Shown one piece after another: positions 1 to 9,203 of a stretch of 64,000 bases of DNA. The number at the start of each line of letters is the position of its first letter. The first letter of the stretch is position 1. The stretch spans positions 2,232,001 through 2,296,000 of the forward strand of contig OY970262.1 of assembly GCA_963715655.1 (NCBI GenBank). The letters are read 5' to 3'. The notes beneath the pieces are model-generated. The model was not told the DNA's origin and ran no database searches. It saw nothing but the letters and a program-made list of their open reading frames with translations. The DNA comes from JANQPD01 sp963715655. GTDB taxonomy: Bacteria > Bacteroidota > Bacteroidia > Flavobacteriales > Schleiferiaceae. The position numbers were made by a program, and so were the translations under genes.

Positions 1-1
1 A

Positions 2-2428
2 GATAGCCTTTTGTTTGAAAATATACCGGGGAAAATTGAAACAAAAAATATTATTGAGATTAACGGCTACAAAGCGTATGATATAAGAAACACTACTAAG
101 AAAGGTGACAAACAGCGCTATCATATCATTTTTACACCACTTGAAATTATAATTGCAAAGGTTGGTGGTCCAAAAGACTTTGTGGAAACCTTACAGCCAA
201 GCTTATTTTTTAAAACGCTTACCATTGGTCAGGTTAACCCTGAAAAAACGGTTTATACTCCCAAGCAAGGTGGTTTTCAGGTAAACCTTCCGCCACAGCG
301 TATTGAATTAAAGCAGGGCGTGTTCAACAATCCTAATGCAACTTTTTGGGTACAATCAGTTGATGATGCCGGTAATTATTTTGCACTGGCTGAAAGAAAA
401 CAGTATGATTTTGAAAACGTAGAGGAAGATGCCTTTGAACTCACCTATTTTATTGAGCGCATTGCCAAAGAGGAAAAATTAACGCTTGACACTCTTTACA
501 CCGTTGGCGTTACTGCTGAAACACTTCCTAAAAAGGCAAATTTTGTTTTGATAAATAAAAAGGGGCAGAACCTACACGGACAAACACATTTACAAGGAAA
601 TCAATACGTAACATTATTTACTACTGCCCAAGATGCTGTGGTACAAAACAATTATTTTGATAGCTTTAGTTTTACCGGGTTAAACTACCCTGAAAGCTTT
701 GAAAACTATGTAGATACCAGTTTATACATAAACGTACGCCTACCAAGTGATCCTAATAATTACGAGCGTGTAATCAATAGTATGTACAGCCGCGGACGTA
801 ATGAAAGACAAGCCTATCAATCGTTTCAGCGTTTTAAAAAGTATGATTATCCACCAACAGGTGAATCTTTACTTTTTGGTTTAGAGAAGCTGAACAAGTA
901 CCAATCATACAAAACTGCAGACCGCTTTTGGGCCAATTTTGACCCAATTGAAACGCCTGATGAATATATTTTACTGAAAGACACCCTACTTAGTGCAGAA
1001 ACAAAAGACACCAATCTGTTTACAAGCACTAAAGAATATATATACTCTGATACGGCAAGTTCTAGAATTATACGAATAAAAGCAATGGCGCAAAACGGTG
1101 CAATTTACTCGTTACGAGCGCAATATGGAAAAGAAGAAACACCTTCCAAATTAATCTTAGAGGCGTTTGCTAGTTTTAAACCAAGTGCCGATACGCTTTT
1201 CGGAAAATCACCTTTAATCTCTAAAGCCCATTTAATTTTTGCTGATTTAACCAGCGGTGATAGTGCGTTAATTTATGGTGCAGCCAATTCGTTTACGGTG
1301 GCCGATTACAATCCTAAAGATGCTAAAACCATAGTAAAATTGTACAAAACGCTGCAAAATGCTAACTTTAAAAGAGATGACCGCTTAAACCTATTAAACC
1401 GTTTAGCCTTTACTAAAAATGAGGAGTACTTACCTTTTATTAAGGAAGAATATTACGCTAATAACGATAGTTCCACCTACCAGTTTATGTTATTAGAAAC
1501 CTTGGCAGATTATCTTACTGAAGATGCCAACGCTTTGTTTGCTGAGTTGATATTAGATGAAACGCCCTTTAGCAGCAGCACCTACCGTATTTCTTCGTTG
1601 TTTAGAGAGTTTAATGATAGCTTACAAATTGCTGATGCTTTGTTTCCTGAAATTTTGGCTTTGGCCGATTTTGAAGACTATAAAGACCCTGTTTACTCTT
1701 TGCTTTCGCAGTTGGTAGATAGTAATTTTATAAAACAGAAACAATACAAGCAAAAGCGCGGCACTGTGCTACGTTATGCTAAAGTAGAGTACAAAAAACA
1801 GCGGGCAAGTGAAGAAACGGAAAACACAAAAAAATCGAACTTCATGCTTACCAAATACAATACAATTTTAAGTCCGTTTGGTAACAAAAAGGAGGTACAG
1901 GAGCATTATAGAAACCTGCTAAATATTAAAAATAAGCAGGTACTTGCCGAGCAATTACCATATATCTACAATAAAATTGAAGTGCCTGATACACTATACA
2001 ATTACTTAGCAAAAGATACCAAAGCACGTAGTAAAGTGTATAATTTTCTGCAAGAGCGTAATAAGCTAAACTTACTAAGCTCAACGTTTAAAACGCAAGA
2101 AGCTTTGGGTGAAGCCATTGTGCAAAACTTAAACTATGCTGGTTTTGACAGCCTTTCTACCCTTGGTACTGCTACTGCGCAAACAAAAATTGGGGAAGTA
2201 GATATTTACTTTTATCGAGTTAAAAATGAAAAGGATAAGTTTTGGCAATTCGCCTATACAGCAGTTCCACAATCTAGAACAGAACCACTTACCAAAGTGA
2301 GTATTGCTCGATTAGGCGAACGCTACAATCCCCTTTTTGATGATTTGGAAGAGATAAAGAAAGACGCAATTGAAAAGATAAAACTTTACAACCGTCCGTT
2401 TACCGAGGAGGAAGTTGAGCGGTATTAA
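2..2428 (+). CDS. Large hypothetical protein, 5' end cut by window edge
   Basis: The reading frame is open from base 2 with no convincing start inside the window; the first start-like codon is a TTG at 11, so the gene almost certainly begins upstream. About 808 residues are visible. I recognise no catalytic motif. The C-terminal half is helical and charged, which could suit HEAT-like repeats, and the last ~80 residues form a separate mixed segment before the stop. The gene ends just before an intergenic repeat cluster. Codon use looks like that of neighbouring genes. That it is a real gene is sure from its length; function is unknown. Confidence 0.8.
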   Translation, partial: DSLLFENIPGKIETKNIIEINGYKAYDIRNTTKKGDKQRYHIIFTPLEIIIAKVGGPKDFVETLQPSLFFKTLTIGQVNPEKTVYTPKQGGFQVNLPPQRIELKQGVFNNPNATFWVQSVDDAGNYFALAERKQYDFENVEEDAFELTYFIERIAKEEKLTLDTLYTVGVTAETLPKKANFVLINKKGQNLHGQTHLQGNQYVTLFTTAQDAVVQNNYFDSFSFTGLNYPESFENYVDTSLYINVRLPSDPNNYERVINSMYSRGRNERQAYQSFQRFKKYDYPPTGESLLFGLEKLNKYQSYKTADRFWANFDPIETPDEYILLKDTLLSAETKDTNLFTSTKEYIYSDTASSRIIRIKAMAQNGAIYSLRAQYGKEETPSKLILEAFASFKPSADTLFGKSPLISKAHLIFADLTSGDSALIYGAANSFTVADYNPKDAKTIVKLYKTLQNANFKRDDRLNLLNRLAFTKNEEYLPFIKEEYYANNDSSTYQFMLLETLADYLTEDANALFAELILDETPFSSSTYRISSLFREFNDSLQIADALFPEILALADFEDYKDPVYSLLSQLVDSNFIKQKQYKQKRGTVLRYAKVEYKKQRASEETENTKKSNFMLTKYNTILSPFGNKKEVQEHYRNLLNIKNKQVLAEQLPYIYNKIEVPDTLYNYLAKDTKARSKVYNFLQERNKLNLLSSTFKTQEALGEAIVQNLNYAGFDSLSTLGTATAQTKIGEVDIYFYRVKNEKDKFWQFAYTAVPQSRTEPLTKVSIARLGERYNPLFDDLEEIKKDAIEKIKLYNRPFTEEEVERY

Positions 2429-2679
2429 ATAAATGGTTCTAAAATATCCCAAATGGCAGCTTCTTCAAGAAGCTTGTCCTGCGCTTTACGAAGGGGTGGT
2501 TGAGAAGTGTGGTATTTCGCTGAAGTGCGTTGTTTCTCACACCAATAAATTGGGTGCACGAAAAGGTGCTCAAAGTTTCCTAAAAGAAAATTTTAATACG
2601 GTTACCCAAAGAAGTAAATTAGAGGGACTTCGACTCCGCTCAGCCCAGCGACCCAAGTGAATAATCAACAAACCTTAGA

Positions 2680-2881
2680 AACCTGAGTTCGATCTTTATA
2701 TAACTGAATATGAGTATCTAAACCTCCTGAAGCCCCCCCAGCCCCGCCAAGGCGGGGAGTAGCTACAAATGCAGCTAAACTCCCCCGCCTTGGCGGGGTT
2801 GGGGGGCTAGATTGTTGTTTTAAAACTATTAAACCACTAACTATCAGATTGATTTATTTTAATATTAATCGAACTCAGGTT
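2680..2881. repeat. ~200-bp element with inverted ends, copy 1
   Basis: It begins AACCTGAGTTCGAT and ends with the inverted counterpart ATCGAACTCAGGTT. The interior has a second inverted pair, rich in runs of C then G around GCCAAGGCGGGG / CCCCGCCTTGGC, so the whole can fold into a long hairpin. No open frame encodes a transposase. Copies 2 (3108-3304) and 3 (11664-11863) share the ends and interior, so this is a dispersed, MITE-like or REP-like family. The inverted ends are seen directly; mobility is inferred. Confidence 0.85.
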
Positions 2882-3107
2882 AGAAACTAATCCAAGCGGT
2901 AGTTTCTTCAAGAAGCTTGTCCTGAGCTTGACGAAGAGGTACTCGTGAAGGACACTACTTGCGTTACTAATATTGTACACCTCTACTACCGCTCGGGGAG
3001 ACTCGTTTTTAAACGTTAGTTTTTAGATTTTGTAGAAAGCCTGCTATTATCGATTATAGTTGTTCGAGTGACAGCAAAAAAGTGCATTATTTTTTAAAGT
3101 TTACCAA

Positions 3108-3304
3108 AACCTGAGTTCGATTTTTATATAACTAATTATGAGTACCTAAGCTTCTTTAAAGCCCCCAAACCCCGCCTTGGCGGGGCTTCACTACACGTGC
3201 AGCTAAAGTCCCCCTTAGGGGGATTTAGGGGGCTAGATTCTTGTTCTAGAACTATTAAACCACTAATTGTCAGATTGATTTATTATAGTATTAATCGAAC
3301 TCAG
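3108..3304. repeat. ~200-bp element with inverted ends, copy 2
   Basis: Same family as 2680-2881. The left end AACCTGAGTTCGAT is intact. The right end reads AATCGAACTCAG and then diverges (ATCC instead of GTT), so the last three bases of the inverted end are lost. The interior C-run/G-run hairpin is present but altered, with CCCCCTTAGGGGGATT on the right arm. Confidence 0.8.
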
Positions 3305-3490
3305 ATCCAAAGGAAGAAACAAATTAGAGGGACTTCGACTCCGCTCAGCCCAGCTACCCAAGTGAATACTCAACAAACCTTAGAAACTAATCCCAAACGG
3401 TAGTTTCTTCAAGAAGCTTGTATTGAGCTTGACGAAGGGGTAGTTGAGAAGTGCCTAGAACTAGTAAAATTGAATTTGGATTAAAACAAA

Positions 3491-3521
3491 AAAAGGGAGC
3501 TGCAATCTGCAACTCCCTTTT
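3491..3521 (-). terminator. Rho-independent terminator of the lipocalin-like gene
   Basis: AAAAGGGAG and CTCCCTTTT arms enclose TGCA/TGCA inner pairs, with A and T runs on the two sides. It sits about 20 bp past the stop of the leftward gene at 3543-3953. Confidence 0.75.
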
Positions 3522-3542
3522 CAACGCGTTTATTTCTAAACC

Positions 3543-3953
3543 TTAATTTTCTTGTGAATATCGTGCTATACAAGGCTCAATGCAAGGATAATACACATCC
3601 AAAAATTGATTTTTTACTTTAAAGAATAATGGAACCGCGTTGCTATCACAATCACCTGAAGTTATAGTGGAGTCAACTATAGAATATGTTCCACTCGTTG
3701 GCTTACCGCTTGCATCATCCATTACACAAATATTACCGTTGCTAGTAACCTTTCCACTAGCGGTAAAGGTTAACTTTTTATTGCTGTTTACGGCAGTAAA
3801 TGTTCCGCTACCATCTCCAGGGTCAGACAATACCGAGGTTAATTTCCAGCTACCATTTATCCCAGCGTTTGGCTGAATGGTATTTTCTTCTTCCTCTTTT
3901 GAGCAAGCTATTATAGCTAAAAGAGCTAAACCTGCAAATATTACTTTTTTCAT
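3543..3953 (-). CDS. Lipocalin-like lipoprotein
   Basis: A 136-residue protein when started at the Met that opens a lipoprotein signal peptide (MKKVIFAGLALLAIIAC); the nine codons upstream in frame are unlikely to be used. The lipobox AIIAC gives a lipidated Cys near residue 17, followed by an acidic EEEE linker. The body begins INGSWKLTSV and has GTYSI.. further on, the pattern of small Bacteroidota lipocalin-like (DUF4923/DUF5004-type) domains. Four Cys in the body may pair. It is probably anchored in a cell-envelope membrane. Ligand unknown. A terminator follows at 3491-3521. It stands alone, downstream of ettA on the same strand. Confidence 0.75.
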   Translation of the reverse strand: MKKVIFAGLALLAIIACSKEEEENTIQPNAGINGSWKLTSVLSDPGDGSGTFTAVNSNKKLTFTASGKVTSNGNICVMDDASGKPTSGTYSIVDSTITSGDCDSNAVPLFFKVKNQFLDVYYPCIEPCIARYSQEN

Positions 3954-4037
3954 GAGTTGTAGTTTCTTATACACACGCACAAAGTACTCTGTGGGTTGGG
4001 TTTATTCCATTTCTGTACACGTAAAACAACTTGAGCG

Positions 4038-5726
4038 TTACTTAATAAGCTTTTTATAACGCACCCTTTTCGGATCTACATCACCCAAACGTTTTTTACG
4101 ATTTTCTTCGTAATCAGAAAAGCCGCCTTCAAAATAATACACTTCACTATCGCCTTCAAAAGCTAAAATGTGTGTACATATTCTATCTAAGAACCAACGG
4201 TCGTGACTAATCACCACGGCACATCCTGCAAAATTCTCCAAACCTTCTTCTAAGGCACGTAAGGTGTTAATATCCAAATCATTGGTAGGCTCATCTAACA
4301 ATAAAACATTACCACCTTCTTTTAAGGCCATAGCTAAATGCAAGCGGTTACGCTCACCACCAGAAAGTACTCCAACCTTTTTACTTTGATCATTTCCAGC
4401 AAAATTAAATCTGCTTAAATAGGCACGTGCATTGATTTTTCGCTCACCCATTTCAATTTCCTCATTGCCTTCAGAAATTATTTCATAAATACTTTTATCA
4501 GGGGTAAGCCCTTCGTGCGATTGATCTACATAACTAATCTTCACCGTTTCCCCTACCGAAAATTCTCCGGCATCAGGTTGCTGCTGATCTTTTATCATTC
4601 TAAAAATTGTACTCTTACCGGCTCCGTTTGGGCCTATAATACCAACAATACCGGCTGGAGGTAAACTAAAATTTAAATCATCGTACAACAATTTATCACC
4701 AAAAGCTTTTTTAACGTGCTTGGCATCAATCACATTATCGCCCAAACGTGGGCCATTTGGAATAAATATTTCTAGTTTATCCTCCTTTTCTTTTTGCTCT
4801 TGCCCAAGCATTGCTTGGTAATTATTTAAACGGGCTTTACTTTTTGTTTGGCGTCCCTTCGCTCCCATCCGTACCCACTCTAATTCTCGCTCAAGTGTTT
4901 TTCTACGTTTACTTTCTTGCTTTTCTTCTTGCTTTAAACGCTTGGTTTTTTGATCTAACCAACTGCTATAATTTCCTTTCCAAGGAATACCTTCTCCCCT
5001 ATCTAGCTCTAAAATCCAGCCTGCCACATTATCTAAAAAGTAACGATCATGCGTTACCGCAATTACGGTTCCTTTGTATTGCTTTAAATGCTGCTCAAGC
5101 CAATGCACCGATTCTGCATCTAAGTGGTTGGTAGGTTCATCTAATAATAAAATGTCTGGCTGCTGAATTAAGAGGCGGCAAAGTGCTACTCTCCTTCGTT
5201 CGCCACCTGAAAGCACTGAAATAGGTGTATCACCTTCTGGTGTGCGCAAAGCATCCATTGCACGGTTAAGCATCGTATCTAATTCCCACGCGTTGGTAGC
5301 GTCAATCTTGTCTTGCAATTGCGCTTGGCGAGCCATAAGCTCTTCCATTTTATCTGCATTCTCATACACTTCAGGCAAACCGAAATCATCATTAATCTTG
5401 TTGTATTCATTCAGAATATCAACGGTTTCCTGCGCGCCTTCCTTTACAATATCTAATACTGTTTTGCTCTCATCCAATTCAGGCTCCTGCTCTAAATAGC
5501 CTACCGAATAGCCGGAAGAAAACACTACATCACCTTGAAAATTAGGTTCCTTGCCGGCAATAATTTTTAAGAGTGTGGATTTACCACTACCGTTTAAACC
5601 TAAAATTCCGATTTTAGCTCCATAAAAAAAGCTTAAATAAATATTCTTAAGTACTGTTTTATTATTGCTGGCGTAGGTTTTTGTAACCCCGCTCATGCTA
5701 AAAATCACCTTCTTATCGTCTGACAT
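4038..5726 (-). CDS. ettA: EttA, ABC-F energy-dependent translational throttle
   Basis: 562 residues from the ATG at 5726, which opens MSDDKKVIFSMSGVTKTY; the frame extends 37 codons upstream but that part is unlike the family. Two ABC domains in tandem: Walker A GLNGSGKST near residue 42 and GPNGAGKST near residue 360; signature motifs LSGGERRRVALCRLL and LSGGERNRLHLAMALK; Walker B LLLDEPTNHLD and LLLDEPTNDLD. The linker is basic and charged (KQEEKQESKRRKTLEREL), as in ABC-F proteins. There is no membrane segment. EttA-type proteins bind the ribosomal E site and gate elongation according to the ATP/ADP ratio. Monocistronic; identification is secure. Confidence 0.95.
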   Translation of the reverse strand: MSDDKKVIFSMSGVTKTYASNNKTVLKNIYLSFFYGAKIGILGLNGSGKSTLLKIIAGKEPNFQGDVVFSSGYSVGYLEQEPELDESKTVLDIVKEGAQETVDILNEYNKINDDFGLPEVYENADKMEELMARQAQLQDKIDATNAWELDTMLNRAMDALRTPEGDTPISVLSGGERRRVALCRLLIQQPDILLLDEPTNHLDAESVHWLEQHLKQYKGTVIAVTHDRYFLDNVAGWILELDRGEGIPWKGNYSSWLDQKTKRLKQEEKQESKRRKTLERELEWVRMGAKGRQTKSKARLNNYQAMLGQEQKEKEDKLEIFIPNGPRLGDNVIDAKHVKKAFGDKLLYDDLNFSLPPAGIVGIIGPNGAGKSTIFRMIKDQQQPDAGEFSVGETVKISYVDQSHEGLTPDKSIYEIISEGNEEIEMGERKINARAYLSRFNFAGNDQSKKVGVLSGGERNRLHLAMALKEGGNVLLLDEPTNDLDINTLRALEEGLENFAGCAVVISHDRWFLDRICTHILAFEGDSEVYYFEGGFSDYEENRKKRLGDVDPKRVRYKKLIK

Positions 5727-5903
5727 ATTCCTTGCGTTTTTGTTATAATGCTCCTTCTTTTCAAAATATTTTGAAGGCTGCAAATATAGTTTTTCAAAAG
5801 GCACTTTAGCTAAGTTTTGCTTAATACCCAAGCCCAAGCAATACTTTATTTAACACACTTTCGTTTGGCAAAAACGTATGTATTACAAAACCATTTCCCT
5901 ATT

Positions 5904-5911
5904 TAACTTTG
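5904..5911 (+). promoter_or_regulatory. Bacteroidota-type -7 box TAACTTTG
   Basis: TAACTTTG fits the TAnnTTTG consensus and lies 38 bp before the TTG start at 5949. I do not see a clean TTG -33 element at the right distance, so this is only a candidate. Confidence 0.4.
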
Positions 5912-5948
5912 TGTTTTTAAAACCGGTATCTTATTAAATGTATTTCCA

Positions 5949-6686
5949 TTGAATTTTAAAGTTTGTTTTCTACTGCTGGCGTTTTGTAGCGCCTTTTATA
6001 GTAATGCCCAAAAATTACAAGGGGTGGTTATTGATAAAAATACCAAAAAGCCAATTCCGCAATGCCATGTAGTAAATAAATCTACTTTAAAAGGTACCCT
6101 TACGGGAGATGATGGAACCTTTAAATTATCCTTACAACTAAAGGATACCATTGTGTTTTCTAACATTGCATATAAGTACTTGTATTTTATATATGCAGAT
6201 ACTACTACTGTTTTAACCAATACTGTGGTAAAAATGGAGGAACAGAATTATCTATTAAGCGAGGTTAGTATTTTTAGTTATGAGCTTACTACCAATGATC
6301 CTAAAGAAATGGAAATAGGTAAACCTTTAGATCCAAAACCTGAAACCCTTGGTGATGGAAGAATAGTAGATGCTGGCGTTTTTAACCCTGCTGAGTTTTT
6401 GTATAATCTTTTTGGCTCAAAGCCTCGTCAATTACGAGAACTAGCGAAGCTTAAAGCTGATGATGCGTATCGCGAAAAGCTAAAGGTGAACAATAATCGC
6501 GAAAGCGTAATAGAACTTACGGGGCTTAGCCGCCAAGAGTTAGAGGCTTTTATGTTTTACTGTAAGTTTAGCCGTGTGAATATGGAAATTCTTAATGATT
6601 ATCAGTTTTTACTTTCAGTGCAGCGCTGCTACCGTGCTTATGTAAGAGAAAAAGAGTTAGAAGGCTTTTTAAATCAATTTGACTAA
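5949..6686 (+). CDS. Secreted carboxypeptidase-regulatory-like domain protein
   Basis: 245 residues. The start is a TTG: the nearest in-frame alternatives do not open the signal peptide MNFKVCFLLLAFCSAFYSNA, and the ATG at 5938 is in another frame and stops at once. Residues ~21-105 form a beta-sandwich domain of the CarboxypepD_reg type (LQGVVIDKNTKKPIPQCHV, GTLTGDDGTFKL). The rest, ~110-245, is charged and helical with no known motif. Such proteins act in the periplasm or at the outer membrane of Bacteroidota. It is divergent from ettA and alone in its unit. Function unknown beyond the domain. Confidence 0.75.
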   Translation: MNFKVCFLLLAFCSAFYSNAQKLQGVVIDKNTKKPIPQCHVVNKSTLKGTLTGDDGTFKLSLQLKDTIVFSNIAYKYLYFIYADTTTVLTNTVVKMEEQNYLLSEVSIFSYELTTNDPKEMEIGKPLDPKPETLGDGRIVDAGVFNPAEFLYNLFGSKPRQLRELAKLKADDAYREKLKVNNNRESVIELTGLSRQELEAFMFYCKFSRVNMEILNDYQFLLSVQRCYRAYVREKELEGFLNQFD

Positions 6687-6783
6687 ATAAAACATACCGT
6701 TTACTAAAAATTCACTACAAGTAGCGGTGCACTAGCCTGTATAGTTTGGTACTCTTGAGGTATGATTTAAACATCCCCAAACT

Positions 6784-7086
6784 ATGAATGCTGAAATACA
6801 CATCAACAACGTAATTGCGCAATGTCGCGAAACCTTAAGTAAAGAGGAATTAAACAAAACGGATGAGGAAAGCATGCTTGAAACCATTCGTTTAAACCTT
6901 GCTCTTTTAGATAACAAAAAAGAGCGAAAGACATTTATGCGCGAGGTAATAAATAATATTCATGATTTGGTTTTAATAAAAAAATACAAGCTTATTTATA
7001 GGCAGGTGGTACATGAAGATAAACAGTTTTTTAATAGCGCAGGTTTTTTAAAACGGGTAAACGACACGTTTTATATTTTACACTAG
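6784..7086 (+). CDS. Small hypothetical protein
   Basis: 100 residues, starting MNAEIHINNVIAQCRETLSKEEL. Acidic N-terminal half, mostly helical by composition, with no signal peptide or membrane segment, so probably cytoplasmic. I do not recognise the family. A good intrinsic terminator follows within 45 bp, and the gene is preceded by ~95 bp of non-coding DNA, so it is its own unit. Codon use matches its neighbours, which supports a real gene. Confidence 0.6.
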   Translation: MNAEIHINNVIAQCRETLSKEELNKTDEESMLETIRLNLALLDNKKERKTFMREVINNIHDLVLIKKYKLIYRQVVHEDKQFFNSAGFLKRVNDTFYILH

Positions 7087-7126
7087 AGAGACGGAGAAGT
7101 AGATACTTTTCCTTGTGTTGTGTTAG

Positions 7127-7155
7127 AAACCCTCAGCTTTGCCGAGGGTTTTTTT
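7127..7155 (+). terminator. Rho-independent terminator
   Basis: Stem AAACCCTC (7127-7134) with GAGGGTTT (7144-7151), followed by a T run to 7155. It ends the unit of the small gene at 6784-7086. Confidence 0.85.
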
Positions 7156-7303
7156 ATGCTCACCTTGTTACAGCACACGTTATGCATTTTTAATACATCA
7201 TTTTATACCCCAATTAGCATTGGTTTCTTGTCAATTTAAAACATGCCTTTACCCCACGCCTGTAAAATTATTTAAAAACTGAAATAAACCCTTACTTTGC
7301 TGC

Positions 7304-8338
7304 ATGAATGATGCATTTTACATGCAACGCTGCTTACAGCTTGCCGCCTTGGGTGCAAATACCGCTCCTCCAAACCCTTTGGTAGGTTGTGTTATTGTGC
7401 ATAATGAAGTAATTATTGGTGAAGGTTGGCATTATAAAGCCGGCAATGCACATGCAGAAGTAAATGCTATACTAGCGGTTAGCAACCTTGCACTTTTAAA
7501 GGAAGCCACCGTTTATGTAAATTTAGAACCCTGCGCACATTTCGGAAAAACCCCGCCTTGCGCTGATTTGCTTGTAAAGCATAAGGTAAAACGCGTAGTT
7601 ATTGGTTGCAAAGACAGTTTTGCCAAAGTAAACGGAGCTGGTATTACCAAACTGAACGATGCGAATATTGAGGTAACCGTTGGTGTGCTTAAAGAACAGG
7701 CGTTGAAACTAAACGCTGCATTTTTCACCTTTCATGCTAAAAAACGACCCTTCATTCAACTGAAATGGGCGCAAACATTAGATGGCTTTTTTGATAAAGA
7801 ACGCGCAAATGGTAATACAGGCATTAACTGGATAAGCGGAGCAGAAGCCGGAAATTACACCCACACGCTGCGCGCAAAATGCCAAGCCATTTTAGTAGGC
7901 AGCACTACCGTAAATGTAGATAACCCAGGCTTGAATACGCGCCATGTACAAGGTGCTTCTCCCCTGCGCTTGGTTTTAGACAGGTCTGGCAAAACCAAGC
8001 TTGCTTCTAAAATTTATAAAGATGGTGCACCAACCGTGGTTTTTACCCATATACTACGCAGTATGCCTATAAATGTGCAGCAAATAGTATTAACCAATAC
8101 AGAAAATCCGCTTACCCAACTACTAGATTATTGTTATCAAAAGGGAATTCAAAGTTTAATGGTGGAAGGTGGCGCACAACTTTTGCAAGAATTTATACAC
8201 GCAGGTTTGTGGGATAGAGCCAATGTTATTGTTGGAAATACTGCGTATGGTAGCGGATTAATAGCACCTGTTTTAGGAGTTAAACCAACCATTACAACGC
8301 TAGGAGAAGATACCTTGCTAACCTACACCAACGCATGA
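7304..8338 (+). CDS. ribD: RibD, bifunctional riboflavin deaminase/reductase
   Basis: 344 residues. The N-terminal ~145 residues are the zinc-dependent deaminase: HAEVNAI (zinc His and catalytic Glu) and PCAHFGKTPPCAD (zinc Cys pair). The C-terminal part is the NADPH-dependent reductase (RPFIQLKWAQTLDG, AILVGSTTVNVDNP, LMVEGGAQLLQ). It carries out the second and third steps of riboflavin synthesis, deamination of the pyrimidinone and reduction of its ribose side chain, in the cytoplasm. Length is close to the family norm. The stop overlaps the start of the transporter gene by 4 nt (ATGA), and the next two genes follow closely, so it heads a four-gene unit. Confidence 0.95.
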   Translation: MNDAFYMQRCLQLAALGANTAPPNPLVGCVIVHNEVIIGEGWHYKAGNAHAEVNAILAVSNLALLKEATVYVNLEPCAHFGKTPPCADLLVKHKVKRVVIGCKDSFAKVNGAGITKLNDANIEVTVGVLKEQALKLNAAFFTFHAKKRPFIQLKWAQTLDGFFDKERANGNTGINWISGAEAGNYTHTLRAKCQAILVGSTTVNVDNPGLNTRHVQGASPLRLVLDRSGKTKLASKIYKDGAPTVVFTHILRSMPINVQQIVLTNTENPLTQLLDYCYQKGIQSLMVEGGAQLLQEFIHAGLWDRANVIVGNTAYGSGLIAPVLGVKPTITTLGEDTLLTYTNA

Positions 8339-9201
8339 TATACCTTTTGCTGAGCATTATTTGCTCCACCATCATATTTATTGTTTTCAAGTTATTTAAG
8401 CGCTTTGAAATAGATAATTTACAAGCTATTGTAGTTAATTATTTAATTGCAGGTAGCCTTGGTTACGCTTTAAGCGCCAAGCTGTTACCACTAAGTGAAG
8501 TAGTACAATCTAAATGGTTTTACGGTGTGCTTTTATTGGGCTTTATGTTTATAGCTCTTTTTCAAATTATGGCGTGGGTTTCTCAAAATTTAGGTGTAGC
8601 GGTAGTAAGCGTAGCGGTTAAAATGTCTTTAGTTATTCCGGTGTTATTTGGCTTATTTTATTATGAAGAAGCCAGTGGTTTCATTAAAATAGCAGGAATT
8701 ATTTTAGCACTTTTAGCCGTTTATTTATCCACAAAAAAATCAGAGAAAATAAAGCGTTCTAGCGCATTTTTAATACTGCCCGTTTTACTGTTTATAGGCA
8801 GCGGCACGCTTGATTTACTCTTAAAATATCACCAAGCATATTTGGTAGCACCGCAAGCGCAAGCCCAATTTGCGGCTAGTATTTTTTGGGTGGCTGCTTT
8901 TTTAGGTATATTGTTTTACTTGTTCACCTTTAAAAAACAAAATAATGCGCCAAGCTTAAAAGCCTTATTTGGCGGTATAGCGTTAGGTATTCCTAATTAT
9001 GGCTCTATCTACTTTCTTCTTAAAGCTTTAGAGTACAACGGGTTGGAAAGCTCTGTGGTTTTTCCTATAAACAACGTAGGCATAGTGGTGCTAAGCGCAT
9101 TAATTGGAGCTTTTGTGTTTAAAGAAAAATTAAATTCCTATAATAAAGTAGGTATTTTACTGGCCATTGTTGCCATTACTGCCATTGCCTTTAGCATATA
9201 A
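8335..9201 (+). CDS. EamA/DMT-family transporter
   Basis: 288 residues, almost entirely hydrophobic, with about ten membrane segments in two halves, the usual EamA layout. The N-terminus MIYLLLSIICSTIIFIVFKL begins the first helix. Other segments include GLFYYEEASGFIKIAGIILA and, in the second half, IGAFVFKEKLNSYNKVGILLAI, the typical helix-loop-helix before the last span. It is an inner-membrane protein of the drug/metabolite exporter superfamily. Substrate unknown; overlap with ribD makes a riboflavin-related role possible but unproven. Confidence 0.8.
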   Translation: MIYLLLSIICSTIIFIVFKLFKRFEIDNLQAIVVNYLIAGSLGYALSAKLLPLSEVVQSKWFYGVLLLGFMFIALFQIMAWVSQNLGVAVVSVAVKMSLVIPVLFGLFYYEEASGFIKIAGIILALLAVYLSTKKSEKIKRSSAFLILPVLLFIGSGTLDLLLKYHQAYLVAPQAQAQFAASIFWVAAFLGILFYLFTFKKQNNAPSLKALFGGIALGIPNYGSIYFLLKALEYNGLESSVVFPINNVGIVVLSALIGAFVFKEKLNSYNKVGILLAIVAITAIAFSI

Positions 9202-9203
9202 AT

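Larger units (their letters stand above)
2433..3480. repeat. Mosaic intergenic repeat cluster
   Basis: About 1 kb without a convincing gene, built from pieces that recur within it. A module around CTTCAAGAAGCTTG..GAGCTTGACGAAG occurs near 2460, 2907 and 3405. A module reading GGGACTTCGACTCCGCTCAG occurs near 2626 and 3328. Two copies of a ~200-bp inverted-end element lie at 2680-2881 and 3108-3304. Short open frames here (for example 2433-2660) run through the repeats and do not look coding. It is best read as accumulated intergenic repeats between two convergent genes. Confidence 0.75.

Noticed and set aside
2433..2660. 75-codon frame after the first gene
   Set aside because: Runs through dispersed repeats, has no family features and no plausible ribosome site.
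3197..3403. 68-codon frame
   Set aside because: Lies across element copy 2 and a repeated module.
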